Positions 54,316 through 62,935 of a stretch of DNA of 64,000 bases are shown piece after piece. Source of the DNA: Triglochin maritima (taxonomy: Eukaryota > Streptophyta > Magnoliopsida > Alismatales > Juncaginaceae); assembly GCA_963682175.1 (NCBI GenBank), contig OY821784.1, forward strand, positions 20,503,621 through 20,567,620, in the 5' to 3' direction. The number at the start of each line of letters is the position of its first letter. Position 1 is the stretch's first letter. The position numbers were made by a program, and so were the translations under genes. Under the pieces are notes generated by a model, which saw only the letters and a program-made list of their open reading frames with translations, made no database searches and was not told the origin of the DNA.

Positions 54316-55564
54316 CGTCTCTTGCCTCTCGTCTTCACTATCTCTCCTTATCCTATTCTTTCTATTTCTATTTGTACTTCTCCTTCTCTCCCTCTCTGTG
54401 TCCTTCTTTCTATATGTTTACTTCTCTCTCTCACTCTCACTCTCCATCTCATTCTCTTTGATCTCTACTTCTATTTCTACTTCTCCCTCTCCTTCTAATC
54501 CTCTCTCATCTCTCCCCCTCTCTCCTTTCGTTGTCTATTCTTTTCCTTCCATCTCTCCCCTCTCTCCATATCTTCCCTTCTCTCTCTGCTTCTCATTCTC
54601 CCTCCCTCCTCCTTGTTCTTCTTCTCTCTCTTATTTTCCTGCTCCCTCCCATTCTCACTCCTCTCTATGATTCTCTCTTCCCTTCTGTCACCTCTCCTTA
54701 TCCTTCACTCCCCATCAAAAATCTCATTCCCTCTCTCTCCTCCACTACTTCAATCCCCGTACTTCTCTTTTCCCCTTTTCCTTCTCCTTCTCTCTCTTCT
54801 TCTTGTCCCTCTCTCTCGCTTGCCTTCTCTTTCTCTCTCTAATTCTCCTCTTGATTCTCTCTATCTCCTTCTCCTTCCATCTCCTCTCTTTCTCTCTCTC
54901 ACTCTCTCCGTCTCCTTCTCTCTCCATCTCGCTCTCCTCCCCTCTCACTCCAATTGTCCTTCTTTGTCTCTCTCTCCTCGTCTTCTCTCCACTCTCCCCT
55001 TCTCCTTCTCCTTCTCTCTGTGTGTCCTCATTCTTCTCTCTGTCGTTCCCCTTCTCTCTCTCCTTGTCGTCTCTCTTATTCTCCTTCTTCTTCTTTTATC
55101 TCATTCTCTTTCCTCTTCCTCTGCTCTATCTCCTTCTGCTTTGCCTGTCCTTCTCTCTCCTCCTCCCTTTATTTTTCCTCTTCGTCACCTTCACTCTCTC
55201 TCACTCCTCATGTTCTCCTCCTTATCTCTCTACTCTCTCTCTGTCTCTCAATCTCTCTCTTTCCCTTTCTCCTCCTTTCTCGTTCTCTCTTTCTCTCTCT
55301 CCTCTTCTCCCTACTTCTCCTTCTCTATATTTATCTCTTCTTACCTTCTACCTCTACTTCTCCTTCTCTATATTTCACTCTCTTCTTACCTTCTACCTCT
55401 ACCTCTCCTTCTCCCTCTCTCTTTCCTACTCTCCTTTTTTTCTCTCTCCCCTTCTCCCTCCTTCTCCTTCTCTATATTTCTCTCTTCTTACCTTCTACCT
55501 CTACTTCTCCTTGTCCCACTCTCTTTTCTACTCTCCTTCTCCTTCCCTTCAATTCTCCTCTTCC
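52126..55564. repeat. pyrimidine satellite II, block 4
   Basis: About 3.4 kb C/T-rich, with nearly two full units. Marker TAGTCCTTCTTTTTAGTAC at 52332 recurs (as TAGTCCTTTTTTAGTATTC) at 54221, 1.89 kb apart; AATCTTCTTCCCTCTCTC at 52833; CACTTACGGAATCTC-type (GACTTACGGAATCTC) at 53333; CCACATTCTCCC at 53445; two CCTACACTCTCCATCTCTG or CCTACAATCTCCATCTTTG segments at 53751 and 53891. A (CT)21 run is at 54267-54308. Ends at LINE G within the CTCCTCTTCCTT segment. No gene. Confidence 0.82.
54267..54308 (+). repeat. (CT)21 microsatellite
   Basis: Uninterrupted 42-bp CT run, the longest perfect dinucleotide run in the window. Confidence 0.9.
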
Positions 55565-55718
55565 TTGATAATTCAAATGATACAAAGTTCGGACCACCCT
55601 TAATTGCGTAATCGGATACACTACATTACAAACACACACGTTAGGTAAAAACTAGGCTATACTATCTAACATCAAACCCTAAGTCTTACATTGTTGCCAC
55701 GCTCTCTTGTGGAGCCAA

Positions 55719-56075
55719 TCATCGTCGTGCTTTCCCTTTCTTTTTCTCCTTCTTCTTGTTCTGTGACCCCTGACTCGGTTTGGGATCCCTAACACAAAGG
55801 TCACTCTCCCAAGTGTCATCAAAGTCAAAAGACCATGGCTCCTCCACACGTGTCCTCACATCTCCATGCTTTGCCTTCAGGCATGCATACTCCTTATGAT
55901 CTAATCCCATTAGAGCGGCGTCTTCAATGTCACTCATCGTAAGCTCCTCGCGCACCGTTGTGGATGCACATCCGGTGTTCACCATAATTTGTTGTTTTAA
56001 CACGGCCTCACGAACTACTTGAAATGTTGATTGAGGTGATAGGTCATTGAGGTCCATCTTTGGTGGGGGGATCAC
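55719..56075 (-). pseudogene. LINE G ORF1 C-terminal part with extra tail
   Basis: 118 codons. The first 30 residues (MDLNDLSPQSTFQVVREAVLKQQ) match the very C-terminus of LINE E ORF1 (VDLELLSLQPEAFRVIREKG). Where ORF1 of LINE E ends a few residues later, this one continues with an acidic segment (SDIEDAALMGLDHKEY, PWSFDFDDTWESD) and finishes with a strongly basic KKKEKKKGKARR tail. I do not recognise the added domain; the basic end could bind nucleic acid or serve as a nuclear localisation signal. The frame is open and may still be intact. Confidence 0.5.
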
Positions 56076-56173
56076 AGCCTAGTTCTCCCATCAATTAACC
56101 CTCTCATCCTGGGGTCTCCTCGTAGTTTTTCCTCCAATACTAGCGCACCATGCGCCCCTCCATGTCCCACACA

Positions 56174-56988
56174 CTACTCTTCATGTGGGCAGCCCTTGGC
56201 CTCCAATTCTATAGCAAAGGGATCCCTATGCAATGATTGGTCATCTGGCAATTGGGCCTCATGGCCTTGGGCAGCAGATTCACGTGTGGAGGCCAAGAAC
56301 TCCCTCGCACACTCATCCTTATCCAAATCTCCCACCTTACCAACTGCCATGCCAATTGTGCCATGGTTATGGGTGGTCCCTTCTTTTTCTTTCCCAACAC
56401 CACATGGATGGATGTCATTTGTTTCATGGCTGCCCAAAGCATATTGTGCCTCCATTTCCATTTCAAATCTCCCCCAAGACATTCAAAGAGGAAACTACTT
56501 TCTTTTTACTTTCTATGACAAACTTTTGCTTTTTGTCCCCCATGCTCTCTCCCATGTGCACCTACAATGGTGACCCCCTCCACTCTGGCAGCCACTCCGA
56601 CAACCATCTCCACTCTGACGACGAGCTCTTATTCCTCTTTCTTTTCATCAAAGTTACCCGCCGCATCTTCCTCCTCATTTCCACTCTTTTCTTCATGTGA
56701 CAACCTCACCTTCTTTCCTACCCAGCTTACCACAACCCACTCCTTCTTCTTCAATACTCCGACTGGCTTCTCTCCTCCAACCTTTCTTGGACCCTTCGCC
56801 ATTCCATGCCCGAACTCTTCACACTTGCTACAATATGAGGGCCGCCACTCATACTCCACGGCTACCTTCTCCAACTCTCCTTCATCAACTTGCACCTCCA
56901 CGGAGCTTGGATAATTGATATAATGGCTGATCTCCACGCACACCCTAGCAAACGTTAACCAACTTCCCATTGCAATATGTTCGTCCAT
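56174..56988 (-). pseudogene. LINE G ORF1: knuckle and linker
   Basis: The 56629-56988 segment carries the post-DUF4283 stretch (MGSWLTFARVCVEISHYINYPSSVEV) and a knuckle CSKCEEFGHGMAKG (56791-56832), in which the fourth ligand Cys is Gly. A basic/acidic linker continues (56174-56482) in another frame. The sequence is distant from LINEs C, D and F but has the same domain order. Confidence 0.7.
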
Positions 56989-57144
56989 ATAGAGTGGCTA
57001 CCCAAGCACACTCATGATCTTGCTCAAACTCGTAGCCGACCAAAAATGTAGATCTAAGTCCGGCAACCTCAACCAAAGGGGCACCGTCAAAATCCACGCA
57101 CGTTGCACAACCGTGGCAGGCGACCATGCTTGCACCACAAAAGG

Positions 57145-57886
57145 TGTGACGCCCCAAGCCTGGACAGGTGCTTACCCGCTCGAACCCGGTGCGTTAAGAT
57201 ACGATCCACGATCCTGACTACTGTGGACTCTGATATTTAAATCCATCTGATAGGCCCATAATAATCTGAAAAATATAATCAACAAATTGTGAGCTCGACA
57301 GCCCGCAAGTTCCAACGGTCAATCAATCAGAATCATAATCACGTGGAAAATAATACGGAATATGACATTCAGTCAATAAGCACAATTAAGAGACATGCAT
57401 CACAAATAAAATACATGCATAACAATCTGGAACCCCCATTCGGATTCGACGACATCCTGTGCTTCTAAAATCTATCAATCAGTCAGACGCACACCTGGTA
57501 GCTCCACACTAACGACAGGAAGCCCTTTCCTCTCTCAGGTGGCTCCACGCTGTCCGCTAGGCAGCTCTTTCCTAAGTTGCTCTGCCAGAAACATACACAC
57601 AGCCACAGGACATGTCGACCGAAACACCACCATGCAATCATATGCATATCCATACAATCAACATCAATACTCAGCATGCATACACCTACGAATATCAAGA
57701 GAGACAGACATGATATGAAACTGAAGAATAACGAATCAATACTTGCCTCAAATTCTCCATCTTTTTCTTCTCTATATTCTTCTGAAAATTCCATCTTCTC
57801 CTAAAACCACACAATCATCCAACAATCTTAATTAGTCTATTAAGATATTTGATTATTACCTCAACTAAAAAATTCAGGATATTACA
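57145..57886 (-). mobile_element. 3' LTR of the miniature element
   Basis: 742 bp, plus strand TGTGACGCCC to ATATTACA. In element orientation it starts TGTAATATCC and ends GGGCGTCACA. It encodes nothing; short ORFs shared with the other LTR are incidental. Confidence 0.9.
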
Positions 57887-57922
57887 TTCTACCCTCCTTA
57901 AAAGAAATTTCGTCCTCGAAAT
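57887..57922 (-). other. polypurine tract of the miniature element
   Basis: Minus strand ATTTCGAGGACGAAATTT followed by CTTTTAAGGAGGGTAGAA, directly before the 3' LTR. Nearly identical to 15412-15444 of the Tekay element. Confidence 0.85.
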
Positions 57923-58237
57923 TTGATCTCAATACTGTCTCAATCCAAACAAATCAATACAAATTTTTCAACTCATTATTTATCAAATCTAAAAACCTAA
58001 CACCACTTGTCGCTCATAATTTAGATAATCAATCCGACCAAATCCAAATTCACATTTGAACTCAAGTCCAAATATCTCTAAATTCATCTTTCATTATTTA
58101 TTAATAATTTGGTAGCAAATCCAACCAAGTCAAAATTTACATTTAAATCAATAGTCAATACTTCTAAATCCAATTTCTCAAATTCCAATTCAATCAAATT
58201 TTTATTTCAAATCCAAATCCCGACTAATTCCGAGGAT
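57923..58237 (-). other. non-coding interior of the miniature element
   Basis: About 315 bp of AT-rich sequence with repeated AAATCCAA or CAAATCCAA-like words (near 57990, 58030, 58070, 58125 and 58205). No ORF or recognisable pol remnant. Confidence 0.75.
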
Positions 58238-58257
58238 CGTATTGCTCTGATACCATT
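58238..58257 (-). other. primer binding site of the miniature element (tRNA-iMet)
   Basis: Minus strand TGGTATCAGAGCAATACG, preceded by AA and the LTR end GGCGTTACA. It matches the plant tRNA-iMet primer site well. Confidence 0.9.
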
Positions 58258-58999
58258 TGTAACGCCCTGAACCCGGGCAGGTGCTTACCCGCCCGTACCC
58301 GGTGCGTTAAGATATGATCCACCATCCTGACCGCTGCGGACTCTGATATTTAAATCCATCTGATAGGCCCATAATAATCTGAAAAATATAATCAACAAAT
58401 TGTGAGCTCGACAGCCCGCAACTTCCAATCGTCAATCAATCAGAATCATAATCATGTGGAAAATAATACGGAATATGACATTCAGTCAATAAGCACAATC
58501 AGGAGACATGAATCACAAATAAAATACATGCATAACAATCTGCAACCCCCATTCGGATTCGACCACATCCTGTGCTTCTGAAATCTATCAATCAGTCAGA
58601 CGCACACCTGGTAGCTCCACACTAACGACATGCAGCCCTTTCCTCTCTAAGGTGGCTCCACGCTGTCCGCTAGGCAACTCTTTCCTAAGTTGCTCTGCCA
58701 GAAACATACACACAGCCACAGGACATGTCGACCAAAACACCACCATGCAATCATATGCATATCCATACAATCAACATCAATACTCAGCATGCATGAAACT
58801 ACGAATATCAAGAGAGACAGACATGATATGAAACTGAAAAATAACGAATCAGTACTTGCCTCAAAATCTCCATCTTTTTCTTCTCTATATTCTTCTCAAA
58901 ATTCCATCTTCTCCTAAAACCACACAATCATCCAACAATCTTAATTAGTCCATTAAGATATTTGATTATTACCTCAACTAAAAAATTCAGGATATTACA
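58258..58999 (-). mobile_element. 5' LTR of the miniature element
   Basis: 742 bp, plus strand TGTAACGCCC to ATATTACA. Same length as the 3' LTR. Followed by the AAAGG duplication and the resumed LINE G sequence (TGTGCCCTTG). Confidence 0.9.
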
Positions 59000-59004
59000 A
59001 AAGG

Positions 59005-59164
59005 TGTGCCCTTGATGAATCACGCCCCCCGCTCGAGAGAACGTTGGGCATGCTAGTGACCTCCAAGCCACCGGTTAGCCCCCATATTTTGTGTAAATGT
59101 CGTTGTAGTGTAGGAATGTGAGGATTGAAATCGATGAAATCGAAGGAGGAGGAACCGGTTGTGC
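59005..59164 (-). pseudogene. LINE G ORF1: start of the truncated copy
   Basis: Minus strand reads FDFIDFNPHIPTLQRHLHKIWG, LTGGLEV in one frame, matching FKPHLPTLEKHLHKMWGLVGGMEV of LINE F ORF1. The about 110 upstream residues found in other LINEs are missing (5' truncation at about 59164), and the part after GLEV appears to have a deletion before VLSSGG. Confidence 0.7.
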
Positions 59165-61089
59165 CTTTTTTCTCTCTCTCTCTCTCCTTCTCCTTCTCCT
59201 TCTCCATCTCTTTCTCCATCTAGCTCACTTAGGGAATCTCTTTCCCCTTCTCTCACTCTTTCTCCCTCTCCCTTTCCTCTATATTTCTACTTCTTCTTCT
59301 CTCGTTCTCTTTCTCCCTCTCCTTTTCTTTACTCCACAGTCACCCTCTCTCTCTCCCCTCTCTTCTTCTTGTTCTAATTCACTCTCTCCCCGTCTCCGTT
59401 TCACTAACTCCTAATCTCTCTCCTTCTTTATTGTTCTCCCTACCTCTCCTTCTCCATCTCTCTTCTCTCCCTTTCCTTGCCCTTCTCAATCTGTCCACCT
59501 ATCCTTTTCCTGCTAGCTCTCTGTCTCCATCTTCTTCTCTCTTTTTATTCCCTCTCCGTCTCTCCTTGTTTCCCCCATTTCCTTCCCCCTCGTCCTTCAC
59601 TCTCCATCACTGTCTCGCCCTTTCTCCCTCCCTCTCTCTCCTTCTCCTTCTCTCTCCCTCATCTATCTCACCTCTCTCCCCTCTCTCCCTCTCCTTCCCT
59701 CTCCCTCTCCTATGTCTATCTCTCCTTCTAACACTCATCCTTTTCTCCCCACCTTCCTCCTTCTCCGTCACTCCCCCTCTCTCCTTGTCCTTCCCATCTC
59801 TGTCTCTCTCCGCTTCTTCACTCTTTCTAACCGTCTGCATCTCCTTCTCATTCTCTCTCGCTCTCTCCTTCTCCTTATCTCTCCCTTTCTTTCTCCTTCT
59901 CTACCATTCTCCTTCTCTCCCTCTTTCTCCTTTACTCCATCTTTTTAGTACTCTTTCTCTCCTTCTTCTCTCCAACTTCTCTCTCCCTCTCACTCTTCTT
60001 TCTCTCTCTCCCCATCTCTTGTCTATCTTTTTCACTATCTCTCTATATCATATTCCTTCTATTTCTCCTTCTCTCGTTCTCCTTCTCTCTATCTGTTTCC
60101 TTCTCCTTCTCTCTATATGTTTCCTCCCCTCTCATCTCTCCCCCTCTCTCCCTTCGTTCTCTCTTCTTCTCCCCCTCTCGAACTCCCTTTCCCTCCTTCT
60201 CTATTGTTCTCTCTACTTCTCCTTCTCCATCTCTCCTCTCTCCCTCTCCATGCCCTTCTCACTCTCTCACCCTCTGTCCACCTCTCCTCACTCTCCTTCT
60301 CCTTCTAGCTCTCTGTCTCCGTCTCTTTCTCCCTTCTTCTTCCTTCTTCGCCTCTCCTTGTTTCCCACATTTGCTTCCCTCTCGTCCTACACTTTCCATC
60401 TCTGTCTCTCCCCTTCTACCTCCCTCTCTCTCCTTCTCTCTCCCTCCTCTATCTCCCCTCTCCTTCGCTCTCCCCCTCCTATGTCCATCTCTCCTTCTAT
60501 CTCTCCTCCTTTTCTCCCTACCTCCCTCCTCTCCTTCACTCCCCTATCTCTCCTTCTCCTTCCCATCTCTCCCCTTCTCCTTCTCCATATCTCTCCGCTT
60601 CTTCATTCTTTCTCACCCTCTGCATCTCCAGCTCCTTATCTCTCCCTTTCTTTCTCCTTCTCTAGCCTTCTCCTTGTCCATCACCTTTTCTCCCTCTTTC
60701 TCCATTAGTCTTTCATTTTAGTACTCTTTCTCTCCTTCTTCTCTCTCCCTCTCCCTCTCCCACCTCCTTCTCTTTCTTTCTTTCTCTCTCACTCTCTCTC
60801 TCTCGGTTCTTGTCTCTCTTCTTCACTATCTCTCCTTATCCTATTCTTTCTATGTCTACTTCTCCTTCTCACCCTCTCCCTCTCCTTCTCTTTCTTTCTA
60901 TATGTTTTCTTCTCTCTCTCACTCTCACTCTCTGTCGTCTCATTGTCCTTCTCTCCCTTCCCTCTATCCTCCATCTCTCTTTCCTCCTTCTCTCCTTCTC
61001 TCACTCCTTCTCCCTCTCCTTCTCATCCTCTCTCATCTCTCCCCCTCTCTCCTTTCATTCTCTATTCTTTTCCTTCCATCTCTCCCCTC
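59165..61089. repeat. pyrimidine satellite II, block 5
   Basis: About 1.9 kb C/T-rich. Order: GCTCACTTAGGGAATCTC (59222), CCACAGTCACCCTCTC (59335), TTCACTCTCCATCACTG (59596), TCTTTTTAGTACTCTTTC (59941), CTCTCCCCCTCTCTCC (60136), then directly a second, shorter round with CACTTTCCATCTCTG (60389), CATTTTAGTACTCTTTC (60713), TTCTTCACTATCTCTCC (60818) and CTCTCCCCCTCTCTCC (61037). The second round lacks several blocks. Ends at LINE H. Confidence 0.82.
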
Positions 61090-61277
61090 TTTTTTTGCAA
61101 AGCAAAAGGGAAGCTTGGCCTTGAATTATATTAACTAAGTAATGTTTTCATCGTACCAAAAAAATCATAAAGATAAGTGCACGGGGTATACTACAAGCAT
61201 ACCCGGCCTCTGCCCTACTAATACATGAAAATAGCAAGCTGAAAATTAGTAGGTATAGGCAACTATTCCTACGTACA
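61090..61277 (-). mobile_element. LINE H, 3' UTR end only
   Basis: 188 bp matching the 3' UTR of LINE D (30078-30260), including the GCAAAGCAAAAGGGAAGCTT terminus and the CGGGGTATACTACA block. It is cut by Athila LTR 3 at 61278 (left flank GTACA); the upstream LINE is not in the window beyond the insertion. Confidence 0.85.
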
Positions 61278-62578
61278 TGATTGACATCATTTCATGATTA
61301 CATTTGTATCTTATATCCATTATCTTTCACCTAAACAATGCTACGTAACGAGTTTTATGTTTGAATTTCAGAAATAAATTGGTTTGAAGAGAGGAGGCAT
61401 AAAAGGACCTAAAAGCAGGAAAAAGGACTGAGTTGAGAGACTCGAGGACTAAGATGCAAGATCGAGGGACCTGAATTTAAGATCAAAGGACCAATGAGCA
61501 AACAAGAATTCGCCAAACCATCATGGGGAGTATTTTGGCAATTCTATTAGGGTCGGAGCTCCAGCAAGCGAAGTAGATGCATCAAACACAAACAAAGACA
61601 TCCAGAAAAGCCCACATGAAACAACAGCCCGATACAAACCCGGACACTGTGGGGCGTGTATTCGAGTGTATTTAGTCTATTTCTGGTATATAAATAGTCT
61701 CATAACGGGGGATTGTCCTGGATTACCTTTTTCTATGGCTATAAATAGAACTCTCCCTCCTCTCTTGTATCCCATCTCTACTAGGAGTAAAAGCCTTGAA
61801 GCAAAAACCCTGGTGGAGAGAAGCTACTTGTAATTGAGTGAGTAATAATAGATGTTTTGTTAAGTTTTCTTCATATTGTCTTGTATTTTCAATTCTTGCA
61901 TACTTCGTTAACTTGTTGTTTTAGTCTTCTTATAATTAGTTTAAGCATGTTTTCTTTCCATAGTATAAGAATTAGTTTAAATATGTGTGAGTAGTTCCAT
62001 CCCCTTTGGGGGTGGAGTAAATGTGTATACATGTTATGTAGATGGTATGAATGCTAGACATTGTTATTTGTAAGAAATGTTAGTATGCTTGCTTGAATTA
62101 ATAAGAACTTTTACTTGATGGTTTCTGTCATAATGTTTAGGTACATTCCATGCTTGTTTACGTTCTTAATAACGAACCTGTCATGCTCATACTAATCACC
62201 TAGGTTAGTTCTTTAAATGATAGGTCTTGCCATTAGGTACTTCTTATGCATTAACAAACACTAACTACACTTGAGCTTATTGTATGGATTCATCACTTCT
62301 TATTTCATGTGTACACACACTCGACCCCTTAGGGGTTTTCCATTCCTGATTTCTATCTTCTTTTATTAGTCGCTTAGTTTTAGTTCGTTTTGTGCTTTTA
62401 TTTCCTTCCTTGTTGCTACTAGTTTAGTGTAGTTTAGTTTAATCAATCTTTGTCTCCTTTCTTTCTCACTCGCCTTCGAACAAAATAAAGTCGACACAAC
62501 TCCTTGTGGATCGACCCGTATTTGCCACCGCTTCAACATGGTCGTGCACTTGCGGTTATATTTTAAAACATTTAATCA
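61278..62578 (+). mobile_element. Athila LTR 3 (5' LTR), 1301 bp
   Basis: Starts TGATTGACATC and ends TTTAATCA. TATA box TATAAATAG at 61740-61748. It lacks the AGACCGC hairpin segment of LTR 1 and LTR 2 (deletion near 61645). It is followed by the primer site, so it is the 5' LTR of an element running to the right. Confidence 0.85.
61740..61748 (+). promoter_or_regulatory. TATA box of Athila LTR 3
   Basis: TATAAATAG in TATGGCTATAAATAGAACTC, the same context as in LTR 1. Confidence 0.7.
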
Positions 62579-62582
62579 AGTT

Positions 62583-62600
62583 TTGACGCCGTTGCCGGGA
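62583..62600 (+). other. primer binding site (tRNA-Asp type) of Athila 3
   Basis: TTGACGCCGTTGCCGGGA, one base different from the usual TTGGCGCCGTTGCCGGGA. Confidence 0.85.
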
Positions 62601-62935
62601 ACATGTTATGTCCAGACTTTGGTTTGGACGATTCGAGTGGTTTTAATTTTTCTTTTTTAGTTTTGATTTGTTTCAGGGATCCTGAGGATCAAGGGGAGGC
62701 GACTGCAGGAATTGGAGAGCGAAACACTCAACAGTGACCGCCAATGAGCGGTCTGGGACCGCCAATAGGCGGCCTGGTGAGCGTCTTTAGCTTCCAATTT
62801 TGTTCTGGTAGTTTGTGCTTTCATATTAGTTGTCTGGGAGCGCAATCTTGCATGTTCTGACTTTTAGGTCACCCTCAGATTAACAATCAATCACCTTTAA
62901 TCAATGTTTTCATTTTAGTTTACACACCCACAAAG
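62601..62935 (+). other. Athila 3 leader with two hairpins
   Basis: Similar to the leader of Athila 2. It holds GACCGCCAATGAGCGGTC (62736-62753) and GACCGCCAATAGGCGGCC (62757-62774), tandem copies of the Athila hairpin. No gene; similarity to the other leader fades at about 62930. Confidence 0.65.

Larger units (their letters stand above)
57145..58999 (-). mobile_element. miniature LTR retrotransposon (TRIM-like), 1855 bp, complete
   Basis: Two 742-bp LTRs (57145-57886 and 58258-58999) flank only 371 bp of internal sequence. The element is bounded by a perfect AAAGG target duplication (57140-57144 and 59000-59004). On the minus strand it has a tRNA-iMet primer site after the right-hand 5' LTR and a polypurine tract before the left-hand 3' LTR. 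It has no coding capacity. By eye the LTRs differ at about 36 of 742 positions without indels (about 5%). The polypurine tract closely matches that of the Tekay element at 15412, so Tekay-type proteins may have moved it. LTRs are longer than in classic TRIMs, so it may be an internal-deletion derivative. Confidence 0.9.
55565..59164 (-). mobile_element. LINE G: ORF1-only L1 derivative, interrupted by a miniature LTR element
   Basis: Minus-strand sequence related to LINE ORF1, lying in satellite II with continuous satellite phase on both sides (left within CTCCTCTTCC, right just before CTCTCTCTCTCCTTCTCC). Without the insertion at 57145-58999 it is about 1.74 kb. ORF1 is 5'-truncated and ends in a C-terminal extension; no endonuclease or RT follows, and the 3' end lacks the GCAAAAA terminus of LINEs D, E, F and H. 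No target duplication is obvious. Confidence 0.65.

Noticed and set aside
57577..58917. Matching 75-codon ORFs at 57577 and 58690
   Set aside because: They are the same position in the two LTRs of the miniature element, and both are interrupted by the LTR design; repetition here is due to the LTR pair, not selection on a protein.
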